From: Cyclobacterium sp.
GTDB taxonomy: Bacteria > Bacteroidota > Bacteroidia > Cytophagales > Cyclobacteriaceae
Assembly: GCF_014762705.1 (NCBI RefSeq)
Contig: NZ_JABURL010000106.1
Location: 1-64,000 of the forward strand
Reading direction: 5' to 3'
Length of the DNA stretch: 64,000 nt
Shown: piece by piece, positions 32,145-39,894 of the stretch
Layout: each line of letters opens with the position of its first letter
Position numbering within the stretch: position 1 is the stretch's first letter
Notes under the pieces: generated by a model
What the model was told of the DNA's origin: nothing
The model's database searches: none
Seen by the model: only the letters and a program-made list of their open reading frames with translations
Program-made: the position numbers and the translations under genes

Positions 32145-33520
32145 GCGAAACCAAATCCATTGAGAAAATAGGCAAATCCCGTGTGGCGAATACCGATGCC
32201 GGAGCTTTTGTGATGGGAAACAATCCCTTTGCCCATTTTGACGAATTTGCCGGGCTTTCCCGGACAGTTGACTGGGAAGCGGATCCCGCCCTGATTGGTG
32301 GGGTGAAGCTGGTACCGCATGGCCTGAACAATGACCTGCCCGTGATCATCCGGGACATCATGGACAAAAACAACCTGGCACCAGGCATCCTGGAACGGGA
32401 AATGGGCCTGCTCTATGGGGATGGCCCCCAGCTGTACCAGGTGAAGTACGAGGAAGGAAAGGTCAGCCGGGAATACGTGGAAGATCCGGAGATTCAGGCA
32501 TGGCTGGACAGCTGGGATTATAAGCGTTATATCGACATGGCCACGGTGGAGTACAAGTACATGAAGGGTGTGTATGTGAAGCGGGTAAGGAACAGAGCTC
32601 CCCGCATAGGTGGCCCCGGTATGATCAAGTACCTGGAAGTGGTACCGGGCACGGATGCCCGTCTGGAATGGCCGGAAAAGGGGCCCAAGCGACTGGAATC
32701 CGTAAAGCGTATCTGGGTGGGTGATTTTCAGAACCACTGCCTGCATACCGGCATGACCGGCTACCCCGTACATGATCCATGGAATCCCTTTAGGCATGGG
32801 ATTTCCATCGCTTACCATAACAAATACAGCTTTGGCCGGAACTTCTACAGCGTACCCAGCTACTACGGTTCTCTGAACTGGATCATGCGCAGCTCCGATA
32901 TTCCGGAGGTGTTAAAATACCTGAGTGAAAACGGGATCACCTCTGCCTACCATATCCACAGCCCTGCAGGATACTGGGAGGCCAAGGAAGAGAAAATCGA
33001 AAAGATGCATCCGGGCGAGACCGATGCCCAGCGCGACAAGCGGGTGGAAGAACTGAAGGACCAAACCTTCCAGAAAATGGCCCGGGTACTAACCGGCAAG
33101 CGGAACGCCGGGAAGTTCATCGAGACAGTGGACTTCTACGATGAAGACGGTAACAAAAACGAATGGAAGGTGGAAGCCATCGACCAAAAGATCAAGGATT
33201 TTGTCGAAAGCCAGGTAAAGATCGGCGAAAAGGCCGATTCGGCCACCACCTCGGGAATGGGCTTGCATCCTTCCCTTTCCAATATCATTGTAAACGGGCA
33301 GCTGAGCAGTGGATCTCAAATGCTGTATGCGCTGAAGCTGTACATGGCATCCGATACCACGCTTCCCGAGGAAGTGGTATTTGAACCCATCAATCAGGCA
33401 ATAGCGGCCAATTTTAAGGGCAAAAAGCTGCGAATGGGCTTCTACCATCATTCTGTGATGAAGGAAGAAGATGTGGCGCCAAACGAGCGATTAGTAAACA
33501 ATGCTGAAAACCCCGCCTAA
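32141..33520 (+). CDS. Portal protein
   Basis: This 459-aa protein is placed between terminase and head-tail genes. Segments typical of portals include LAPGILEREMGLLYGDGPQLY near residue 80, a wing region with IRYLEVVPGTDARLEW-type beta strands, and the conserved end of the stem/crown (SNIIVNGQLSSGSQMLYALKLYM near 390). It would form the dodecameric DNA channel at one capsid vertex. Identification rests on position, length and these segments, without a search. Confidence 0.75.
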   Translation: MSETKSIEKIGKSRVANTDAGAFVMGNNPFAHFDEFAGLSRTVDWEADPALIGGVKLVPHGLNNDLPVIIRDIMDKNNLAPGILEREMGLLYGDGPQLYQVKYEEGKVSREYVEDPEIQAWLDSWDYKRYIDMATVEYKYMKGVYVKRVRNRAPRIGGPGMIKYLEVVPGTDARLEWPEKGPKRLESVKRIWVGDFQNHCLHTGMTGYPVHDPWNPFRHGISIAYHNKYSFGRNFYSVPSYYGSLNWIMRSSDIPEVLKYLSENGITSAYHIHSPAGYWEAKEEKIEKMHPGETDAQRDKRVEELKDQTFQKMARVLTGKRNAGKFIETVDFYDEDGNKNEWKVEAIDQKIKDFVESQVKIGEKADSATTSGMGLHPSLSNIIVNGQLSSGSQMLYALKLYMASDTTLPEEVVFEPINQAIAANFKGKKLRMGFYHHSVMKEEDVAPNERLVNNAENPA

Positions 33521-33522
33521 CC

Positions 33523-34542
33523 ATGCTATTCAACAAAGACAATAAGGGAGCCGTGGAGCTCAGGGACCGGACCGGATCCTACTATGCCAATAATAAATTT
33601 GAGAGGGTAGCCACGGATGTGATGCTGGCTGAATCGGAAATCACCAAGCTGGTAGGGCAGGCGGTCTATGATCGGGCGCATGATCACTACCGAAGTGAGA
33701 ATTACCAGTCGGCTGATCCGGACGAAGCCCAGGCACTGAATGACCAACTGGTCCTACTGCTGCAGATCCCCATTGCCTACCGGACGACCTTCAACTATTA
33801 CCAATCCAATCTGGTGTCTCATGAGGATGCCGGTCGGAAAGTGAAGCTGGATCCGGAAAATGAAAAAATGCCCTGGGAATGGATGCTGGACCGGGATGAT
33901 GAGGCGCAGCTTCGCAAAGCCCATCAGACCACGGATCTGTTACTCGCATGGCTGGAAGAAAAGGCCTTACCTGAATGGATGGATAGCGAAAACCGTAAAA
34001 CCGCCAGGCGGCTCTTTGTCCACAACGAGGCGATCTTTCAGGATGCCTATCCCATTGATGCCAGCCCACGGTTTTACTATATGGTGCTTCCCTGGATACG
34101 GGAAGTGCAGGAACGGGCCATCAGGAAAGCGCTGGGAGTGAAATATTCGGAATTGTTAAGCTATCACCTGGAGGGAACGACTGGCAGCGGCTCCGGCAGT
34201 TCCGGAATTCCATCTGCAGATGGGGATCCGGATCTGGAGGAATTGTTGGGCCTGGTACAGAAAGCCATCCCGCTCCTGGTAATGGTGATGGCTGTGAAAC
34301 GGCTCAGCCTACAGGTGCTACCGGAAGGCGTGGTGCAGCAGTTTAAAAGCAACATGCAAAGCCGGGCAGCCAGTACCGGAGCATTGCCGGAGGTGATCAG
34401 CTGGCATGCGAAGCGATTGCAAGAGGATGCTGCAGAGGTATTGGATGATGTTCGGCGCTGGTTGCAGCGGGCAGATCCGGAATCCGGTACCTATCCACTA
34501 TTGCCGGAGAATGAGGAAAGCAATAAATTTTTTCGCACATGA
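33523..34542 (+). CDS. Head-completion-type protein (DUF6712-like)
   Basis: This 339-aa, largely helical protein begins MLFNKDNKGAVELRDRTG. The order of helices, with ESEITKLVGQAVYDRAHDHY near residue 38 and the FHNEAIFQDAYPID-like part near 165, recalls the DUF6712 family found after portal genes in Bacteroidota phages. It contains a Gly/Ser-rich linker (GTTGSGSGSSG near 220). A connector or head-completion function is inferred. It overlaps the next gene by four bases. Confidence 0.6.
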   Translation: MLFNKDNKGAVELRDRTGSYYANNKFERVATDVMLAESEITKLVGQAVYDRAHDHYRSENYQSADPDEAQALNDQLVLLLQIPIAYRTTFNYYQSNLVSHEDAGRKVKLDPENEKMPWEWMLDRDDEAQLRKAHQTTDLLLAWLEEKALPEWMDSENRKTARRLFVHNEAIFQDAYPIDASPRFYYMVLPWIREVQERAIRKALGVKYSELLSYHLEGTTGSGSGSSGIPSADGDPDLEELLGLVQKAIPLLVMVMAVKRLSLQVLPEGVVQQFKSNMQSRAASTGALPEVISWHAKRLQEDAAEVLDDVRRWLQRADPESGTYPLLPENEESNKFFRT

Positions 34543-35456
34543 ATACGCTGGAACTTCCTGAAAAATCCATTCATATCGAAATTCCCTCCCACTGGGACGA
34601 AATGGATCAGACACAGCGGCTTTACTGCTTAAAGCAGGCAGTACTTGCCAGTGCCGGGGTGATCAGGACAGAGGAAGCACTGGTGCGCTGCTTCTATCAC
34701 CTTGCCGATATACAGCGGGATTACAAAAGTGTGGCCATGGAGCGGATCATGAGTGAGGAGCAACGCATGGAAAAGCAAAGCAGGGCCTGGCTGCTGGCCG
34801 AAACACTTTGCGGCTTTGTGTTCCGGAAAAATGAAAAGGAGGAGCTTGAAATCTGTTATGAAACGGTATTCAATCACTTCCCTGTGATCCGGGCAGGGAA
34901 AGTCAAGCTGTACGGGCCTGGTCATCTTCTGGCAGACCTGACCTTTGGGGAATTCCGGGCAGCACTGGAGGAAATGAACGAGTACTTCGAATCCCGGGAA
35001 GTCGAATGCATGTGCCGGTTTCTGGCTTGCCTGTATCGACCGGAGCGTACTGGATATGCGGAGCTCTCCCAGCGGGAAGACTTTGACGGATTCCGCCGTG
35101 AGCCATTTAACCGGTCCAGGCTCCCCATCAACGCCCAATACACCGCCCAGGTAGGGCATGTAATCCAGACTGCCATCCTGCTCTGGTTTAGCTACCTGAT
35201 TGGCTATATCCAGAAAGAAACGCTGGTTCTGGGAGGGGTGGAAGTGAATTTTTCCAGTCTGTTTGGCGGTGGCTCCGGTGATGAGCGCCGGAGCCGTGGC
35301 AATGGCTGGGTTTCTGTCCTGCACAACGTGGCCAAGGAAGGCCCATTTGGAGATGTCGAAAAAACCGACAAAATGGGACTCTTTGATGTGCTGCTGTATA
35401 TGAAAGACTGCGATGATCAGAACCGGGAAATGAAGCGCAAACTCAAAAAGAAATGA
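34539..35456 (+). CDS. Phage protein of unknown function (head-tail region)
   Basis: This is a 305-aa protein starting MNTLELPEKSIHIEIPSHWDEM. It is helical for the most part, with a hydrophobic helix near residue 207-225 (AILLWFSYLIGYIQKE) and a Gly/Ser/Arg-rich linker (GGGSGDERRSRGNG). Its overlaps with the neighbours on both sides (four bases each) place it in the head-tail operon. No family could be named. Confidence 0.62.
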   Translation: MNTLELPEKSIHIEIPSHWDEMDQTQRLYCLKQAVLASAGVIRTEEALVRCFYHLADIQRDYKSVAMERIMSEEQRMEKQSRAWLLAETLCGFVFRKNEKEELEICYETVFNHFPVIRAGKVKLYGPGHLLADLTFGEFRAALEEMNEYFESREVECMCRFLACLYRPERTGYAELSQREDFDGFRREPFNRSRLPINAQYTAQVGHVIQTAILLWFSYLIGYIQKETLVLGGVEVNFSSLFGGGSGDERRSRGNGWVSVLHNVAKEGPFGDVEKTDKMGLFDVLLYMKDCDDQNREMKRKLKKK

Positions 35457-35884
35457 TAGGAATCAAGGATTTTAACGCCCTTTGTGTGGAATGGGTCGCT
35501 ACCCTTCCGGCACTAGAAGGCCATCACCTAGTGGCACAGGACAATCATGCCATTCATTCCCTGAAAGATGAGCGGGGGATTCAGCTGGTGGCCGTAATTC
35601 CCTCGGCCAATGCCTCCGGGCGTGATCCTTCCAGCCTGGTGGATGATAACAGTACCTACCTGTTTGTAATATCGAAAGGCTGGACCGGACAGCTGAAGGA
35701 AGAAGAGCTGAACCAGTATGAGCAAACACAGGAAATTATTCTAGCCATCAGAAATGAAATATTCGAAAGTTATGAAGAGGGTTGCGGACATTTCTGGCGA
35801 CTGCAGGCAGAGAGCATCAGCATCGATCCCGAATACAACATCTTCGGGGGCTGGAATGGCTGGTCCATGTTGCTCAGTTTCTAG
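35453..35884 (+). CDS. Phage protein of unknown function (tail-terminator position)
   Basis: This is a 143-aa alpha/beta protein beginning MIGIKDFNALCVEWVATLP. Its size and place between head genes and the tape measure fit a tail-terminator or head-tail joining protein, but there is no motif that decides. It overlaps the upstream gene by four bases. Confidence 0.62.
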   Translation: MIGIKDFNALCVEWVATLPALEGHHLVAQDNHAIHSLKDERGIQLVAVIPSANASGRDPSSLVDDNSTYLFVISKGWTGQLKEEELNQYEQTQEIILAIRNEIFESYEEGCGHFWRLQAESISIDPEYNIFGGWNGWSMLLSF

Positions 35885-35972
35885 CACCAGGGAGAGAAGT
35901 GCCTTTGATGGACGGGTGGTAATCGAGTCCTGTCCAAAATGTAATAAGGTGATATTTTTTCATATAGACTGA
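35856..35972 (+). CDS. Possible tiny zinc-knuckle ORF
   Basis: This 38-aa ORF overlaps the end of the upstream gene in another frame. The last part (RVVIESCPKCNKVIFFHID) has a CxxC pair in a beta-hairpin context, like half of a zinc ribbon. Its first residues may be a shadow of the upstream gene. Reported because of the CPKC motif; coding status is uncertain. Confidence 0.3.
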   Translation: MAGPCCSVSSTRERSAFDGRVVIESCPKCNKVIFFHID

Positions 35973-36004
35973 TCCGGGTTTTTGAATGGGTTTAGCCAGG
36001 ATCC

Positions 36005-36037
36005 TACGCACGGTGGAAGCTGTGCGTATTTTTTTTA
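36005..36037 (+). terminator. Intrinsic terminator after head-tail operon
   Basis: TACGCAC (36005-36011) pairs with GTGCGTA (36022-36028) over a ten-base loop, followed by eight T. It closes the portal-to-35884 operon ahead of the small paralogous genes. Confidence 0.8.
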
Positions 36038-36187
36038 CAAATATGTCAAAGTGCCAAACTACTGAATTCCATTCCTTTGAAAAACCAGTACAATTTAAAG
36101 GCTAAAGTGGATCAGACCTTTTTTGACGAATGGTTTTTAAGTATTATTTTTTATTGGTATTATTACATAAACAGCTTTTTAAGACCG

Positions 36188-36394
36188 ATGGATAACCTAA
36201 ATTATCTTATTGTCATTACTTACGGACTCAGAGAGTCATCTTTAACCCGAAAGGAGGTTTGGACAGATTTACTTTTACTTTGCCAGGATCATACCGATTT
36301 TGACTATTCTTTTTTGGTAGAAGAGGAATTTCCGTTTGAGTACAAGGGCTGGTTATTTGAAAAGCTGCCGGTGAATAAAAGAGTTAGGAGTTAG
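36188..36394 (+). CDS. Small accessory protein, paralogue 1
   Basis: This is a 68-aa protein from ATG 36188 (MDNLNYLIVITYGL). Its C-terminal half (W...LLLLCQDHTDFDYSF then FPFEYKGWLFEKLPV) matches the 65-aa protein at 36441 at most conserved positions. The family seems to be a small Bacteroidota-specific one, unknown in function. It is AT-rich, between two terminators. Confidence 0.6.
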   Translation: MDNLNYLIVITYGLRESSLTRKEVWTDLLLLCQDHTDFDYSFLVEEEFPFEYKGWLFEKLPVNKRVRS

Positions 36395-36440
36395 AGTCGT
36401 TTTTAGTTTTGATTGTGTAATTATTCGTCTATATTTGGGT

Positions 36441-36638
36441 ATGGCGACCCTTAAAAACGTAATTGTTCTCCAAAAAGAAGGAAACGAAGAATTCTGGTCT
36501 GGTCTGAAACTTTTGTGTCAGTACCATCCGGAATTTTCCTATGAATACATTAAATCAAAGAAGTTTCCCTTTGAGTATAAGGGCTGGTATTTTCGAAAAG
36601 AGGTAGTAAATGGGTTGGCTAAGGAATTGGAGCGTTAA
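36441..36638 (+). CDS. Small accessory protein, paralogue 2
   Basis: This is a 65-aa protein from ATG 36441 (MATLKNVIVLQKEG) with the same core as the preceding gene: W..LKLLCQYHPEFSYEY followed by FPFEYKGWYFRKEVV. The shared spacing W-x2-L-x-LLCQ...KGW.F indicates tandem duplication. A terminator follows at 36730. Confidence 0.6.
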   Translation: MATLKNVIVLQKEGNEEFWSGLKLLCQYHPEFSYEYIKSKKFPFEYKGWYFRKEVVNGLAKELER

Positions 36639-36729
36639 GTAATCATCTTTTTCAAATTAATTTTTAAAGGATTGAAGTGAAAGACGTTTTACTGAAATAT
36701 ATAAATTCGCCGAAGGCACCTTAAATTTT

Positions 36730-36753
36730 ACGGGACTTTTCGTCCCGTTTTTT
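36730..36753 (+). terminator. Intrinsic terminator
   Basis: ACGGGAC (36730-36736) / GTCCCGT (36742-36748) with a five-base loop and a run of T. It closes the unit of the two small paralogues, about 90 bases after the second. Confidence 0.88.
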
Positions 36754-37067
36754 AACCCTACTCCCAGGCCCGAAGGGTTCCGCCCCGCGGTATGTTTCCG
36801 TTAAGGAGCTTTTAATATTTTTTGGCAGTGAGCGTTAGGCAACTACCTTTTACCATGCAACATTCGCAGAATGAGTTGGGGGCAGGTTGCAGGGTAAAAG
36901 CAGACAAACAACCTTATTTTCTCCCGGGTCCATCATACGATAGTAATGATAATTTTTTGAAGAAAAATACCGACGATAGGAGGGGACACGGGAGAAAATG
37001 CCGCTTCCAGCGCGGGAACCTACCTACTACCTAAGTAGTTTCCCAACATTAAAAAGTAATTACCTGA
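36754..37067. other. Intergenic stretch between convergent units, no gene supported
   Basis: About 310 bases separate the terminator from the end of the leftward radC-like gene. A 70-codon rightward frame at 36822-37034 uses a TTG start and has a low-complexity, basic, Gln/Asn/Arg-rich content without secondary-structure pattern, so I do not call it. Confidence 0.4.
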
Positions 37068-37715
37068 TTAAATCATCCCTTCATCAGCAAAAGAATAATA
37101 CCCATTATCTGTAATTATCAGGTGATCCAATACCGGGATTTCCAGCGTTTTACCTGAAGTTACCAGTTTTTTGGTTAGGGTAATATCTGCCTGTGAAGGT
37201 TTTAAATTCCCGCTTGGGTGGTTGTGAATTAATATAACAGCATTGGCCAGGTGGTCCAAAGCATGTTTAAAAATCAGTTTGGGGTCTGCAATGGTGGCAG
37301 AAGTCCCGCCCTGACTAATCAGTTTGTGGCAAATAACGTGATTACTGCGGTTAATAAGCAGAATATAGAAATACTCCACCACTTCATCCATTAAAAAGGG
37401 TCTGAAATAATCATAGGCATCGGTTGAGCTGCTTATTTTTACCTTTTTTTCCGGTGTCGCTATCCATCGCCTCCGGCCTATTTCAAAGGTAGACACAATG
37501 GCTGCGGCTTTACTGTGGCTGATGTATCTAATTTTCATTAGCTCTTTTGTGGATACTTTGGCAAGGTTTCCAAGATTGAAATTTGCAAGCCTTAAAATTT
37601 CCTTTGCGGTTTGCTCTGGCAGATTAAAGGCGGCGCTAATCAGCATGGTGTCGCTCATGGCTGCTTTGCCCTTTTCGTATAGGGTTTGGATTGGTTCTTT
37701 TAGTCTCATGATCAA
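37068..37715 (-). CDS. radC: RadC family (JAMM/MPN) protein
   Basis: This is a 215-aa protein. The N-terminal half has helix-hairpin-helix-like segments (EQTAKEILRLANFNLGNLAKVST). The C-terminal JAMM part shows HNHPSGNLKPSQAD near residues 167-180, with metal-binding His-x-His and a downstream Asp. RadC-like proteins are common on plasmids and integrative elements of Bacteroidota; the function is not settled despite the old repair label. It is the last gene of a leftward three-gene cassette and overlaps the ArdC-like gene by four bases. Confidence 0.85.
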   Translation of the reverse strand: MIMRLKEPIQTLYEKGKAAMSDTMLISAAFNLPEQTAKEILRLANFNLGNLAKVSTKELMKIRYISHSKAAAIVSTFEIGRRRWIATPEKKVKISSSTDAYDYFRPFLMDEVVEYFYILLINRSNHVICHKLISQGGTSATIADPKLIFKHALDHLANAVILIHNHPSGNLKPSQADITLTKKLVTSGKTLEIPVLDHLIITDNGYYSFADEGMI

Positions 37716-38182
37716 ATTACGGTGTCAAGATTTACGGATCGGATAAATTCTGCTTTGGGCTCTTCAACTTTTGAGGGTTGCGGCTTTGATATTTTCGTCT
37801 TACCGGCATTTACAACCTGTTTGTTGGAGAACAGATAGCAGATAGGGAAAAATCTATATTCGTCTTCCTCCGGTGCTTTCTGCCCTTTTTGCTGGGCTTC
37901 CTTGGCTCGCTGCTTGCCGATGGGTTGCCCCCATACCAAAAAGGCTTTGGATCCTTTTCTTATAGTAGCTCCTTGTTCCTTCCACTGTTTAAAGGTGTTG
38001 AATTCTTCGGCTCCTTCGGTGTCGTACATGTGATTTATTAGCATATAATTTACGGTACGGGAGGCCCAAAAAAGGGCCTCATTTTCAGTTTCTGCTCCTT
38101 CTGCCATATCGTCTCTGATTTCCTTGGCTTCGTTGCTTAGGGCTATGAGCTGCGCCCTTTTGGGGTTCATTTGCTTTTCCAT
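37712..38182 (-). CDS. ArdC-like (N-terminal ssDNA-binding domain) protein
   Basis: This is a 156-aa protein. From residue about 60 it carries an ArdC-N-like core (FNTFKQWKEQGATIRKGSKAF then LVWGQPI and YRFFPICYLFSNKQV). In full ArdC proteins this domain is joined to a metallopeptidase; here only the N-terminal domain and a Pro/Lys-rich tail are present. ArdC proteins protect entering DNA from restriction. The gene lies between the coiled-coil and RadC genes, with a two-base gap and a four-base overlap. Confidence 0.75.
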   Translation of the reverse strand: MEKQMNPKRAQLIALSNEAKEIRDDMAEGAETENEALFWASRTVNYMLINHMYDTEGAEEFNTFKQWKEQGATIRKGSKAFLVWGQPIGKQRAKEAQQKGQKAPEEDEYRFFPICYLFSNKQVVNAGKTKISKPQPSKVEEPKAEFIRSVNLDTVI

Positions 38183-38184
38183 GT

Positions 38185-38598
38185 TTAAGCGTTGATTAAG
38201 GTTTGCAATTCGTTTCTTTTCTCGTTGATTTTGCCAATTGCGAAGTTTAAAACCTCTCCGATTAGCTTGGGATTTTGGATTTTTAAAACCTCCTGTTCAC
38301 TTCCGTAACTGGTGGGCTTGTAGGTAATTTTCAAAAAATGACGTTCGGTCAAAAATTCGTCTTCCTCCTGGTCTTTCTGGATATCCTCCCCCACCTTCAA
38401 AAGGCTATCGGCGTATTGATCCAAGAGGGAAAGGCGTTTAATCATTTCCTGCTTCTCCTGAAAAAATTTGATTTTTTCTTCCAGGCTCTGGGGCTGTTGG
38501 CTTAGCTGAGTTTCCAGCTTTTTAATTTGTGCTTTCAGTTGCTCCACTTCGTTTTTTCCGGTGGGCTGTGTTGTTGTTTTTTTCGTCTGTTCTTTCAT
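38185..38598 (-). CDS. Coiled-coil accessory protein
   Basis: This is a 137-aa protein with a Thr/Lys-rich start, a coiled coil at about residues 18-60 (VEQLKAQIKKLETQLSQQ), and a small alpha/beta C-terminus. It is the first gene of the leftward RadC/ArdC-like cassette and ends two bases before the ArdC-like ATG, so it likely shares their transcript. No family assigned. Confidence 0.65.
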   Translation of the reverse strand: MKEQTKKTTTQPTGKNEVEQLKAQIKKLETQLSQQPQSLEEKIKFFQEKQEMIKRLSLLDQYADSLLKVGEDIQKDQEEDEFLTERHFLKITYKPTSYGSEQEVLKIQNPKLIGEVLNFAIGKINEKRNELQTLINA

Positions 38599-38632
38599 GA
38601 TTTTAAAGGTTATATCTGTGTGTTTGTATATA

Positions 38633-38663
38633 TAAATATAACTCTTATTTTATATATTACCAA
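38633..38663 (-). promoter_or_regulatory. Possible promoter of the RadC/ArdC-like cassette
   Basis: On the minus strand TTG (38661-38663) is followed after 20 bases by TATATTTA (38633-38640), one base off the Bacteroidota TAnnTTTG element. This is about 35 bases before the ATG at 38598. The region is very AT-rich, so chance matches are possible. Confidence 0.35.
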
Positions 38664-39065
38664 TCTATAAAAACCTGTATATAAGTAGGTTAATATTATT
38701 TCTTACGATTGAATAGACAGACCTAAAGCAGGGAAGCCAGAAAAAAAATTTACCCCATTTTTCAGGTAAAAAGGCCGAATAAGGGCTGAAAACGGCTAAA
38801 AATAGCCTCTATTTACGGCTAAAAATTATTTTTCTATTTGTTTTTCAGGTGGTTAACGTTTTGATTACTTTTTGCAAAAGTCATTCAGTCAGAATTGACC
38901 CCGACTCCGCCCTCCTTTGTATTTGCAATTGCAAAAAGGCATTTTGAAATGGATATATGATAGGCAGCCCCCCGCACCCCCAAAAAATCCCACCAATTAA
39001 CCAGTGCGACCCCAGGAGCACACCATATTTTTTTCTATTTTTGAAGTGCTAAAACATCAAACAAT
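38664..39065. other. Non-coding stretch upstream of the leftward cassette
   Basis: About 400 bases with no gene I can support. It contains ACGGCTAAAAAT twice, 24 bases apart (near 38791 and 38815), and a 14-bp perfect palindrome TTTGCAATTGCAAA at 38932-38945. A direct repeat GCTAAAACATCAAACA occurs at 39048-39063 and 39179-39194. Confidence 0.45.
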
Positions 39066-39227
39066 ATGAAAATTGAATTTAAATTTGGTCGGAGTCGGGT
39101 GTCCGTGAGGCCCCGGGGGTTTATTAAGCAAATGTTTGATGTACCCAGCAGCTCCGGCCACCATATACTAATACCATGGCTAAAACATCAAACACATTCT
39201 ACCTTGTCTATGAAATCAAAAGCATAG
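39066..39227 (+). CDS. Possible small basic ORF, doubtful
   Basis: This is a 53-aa ORF starting MKIEFKFGRSRVSVRPRG. It overlaps the 50-aa ORF at 39176 in another frame. The first part looks protein-like (alternating charged and hydrophobic), while the end is probably only a shadow. No family recognised. Confidence 0.3.
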   Translation: MKIEFKFGRSRVSVRPRGFIKQMFDVPSSSGHHILIPWLKHQTHSTLSMKSKA

Positions 39228-39328
39228 ATAAAGATCAACTGAAAAAGTTGGTAGCTGAATTAAAATCCACCACAGGAATGATTCCATTTAAGGTGATGGA
39301 TTACCAGCATAACCCGATTAAGATTTAG
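39176..39328 (+). CDS. Small phage protein, unknown function
   Basis: This is a 50-aa ORF starting MAKTSNTFYLVYEIKSI, with an alternating strand-helix-strand pattern (DKDQLKKLVAELKST, MIPFKVMDYQ) typical of a tiny ferredoxin-like fold. Its stop is 12 bases before a strong terminator, which supports it as a real transcription unit. Confidence 0.5.
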   Translation: MAKTSNTFYLVYEIKSIDKDQLKKLVAELKSTTGMIPFKVMDYQHNPIKI

Positions 39329-39340
39329 TGCATTCACAAG

Positions 39341-39368
39341 CCCGGGCACTTCACCCGGGTTTTTTTTT
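39341..39368 (+). terminator. Intrinsic terminator
   Basis: Two CCCGGG hexamers (39341-39346 and 39354-39359) pair over a seven-base loop, followed by nine T. It follows the 50-aa ORF and precedes the tape-measure operon. Confidence 0.88.
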
Positions 39369-39514
39369 GCTTAGGGATCGAAATGGATAGCCCGGAGCCT
39401 TGGAATAAGGCGAAGACTTGCAATGAAGAGCCCGGTTCCGTATGGAAAAGCCCCTTCCCTTGTGCTTTATTTACCCCACCCACCCCCATAGCTTAGTAAG
39501 AAAATGCTACTGCT

Positions 39515-39892
39515 GTGGAAGATGCCATAATCAAAAAAGAATTCGTCCGACGGATATTGAAAGAGGAAGCCTCTCGGTTGGAAAGAAACCAGGGGCTTCA
39601 AATGAGAAAGATCCTTCATTTTCATACTGGTACCCTGGAGAAAGAGAGAGACTTTAATATCCATCAGGAAGCAGGTCTGGATGGGAAACTTACTTTTAAG
39701 CACAAAGCCTACGAGCGTTTTCTGGATCTCAAAAAGAAGCCCCAACTAAAACGAGGAAGACGGATCAAAAGGAAAAACTACCCCATTCACAACAAATTTG
39801 TATTCGGCCACTACTATGTGATTGCCAATAGGCTCATGGTAGACTTTACCAATGACGTAGCAGCAGGGCTTAAACGAGAAATGGAGAGATAA
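39515..39892 (+). CDS. Phage tail-region protein upstream of tape measure
   Basis: This is a 125-aa very basic protein, read from GTG 39515 (MEDAIIKKEFVRRILKEEASR as landmark). It is rich in Lys/Arg/His with FHTGTLEKERDFNI in the middle and HYYVIANRLMVDFTNDVA near the end. It lies two bases before the tape-measure ATG, where tail-assembly chaperones or tail-completion proteins are found. Function not established. Confidence 0.62.
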   Translation: MEDAIIKKEFVRRILKEEASRLERNQGLQMRKILHFHTGTLEKERDFNIHQEAGLDGKLTFKHKAYERFLDLKKKPQLKRGRRIKRKNYPIHNKFVFGHYYVIANRLMVDFTNDVAAGLKREMER

Positions 39893-39894
39893 CC

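Noticed and set aside
36822-37034. 70-codon rightward frame between the two small-gene units
   Set aside because: TTG start, low-complexity basic content and no overlap or spacing typical of phage operons.
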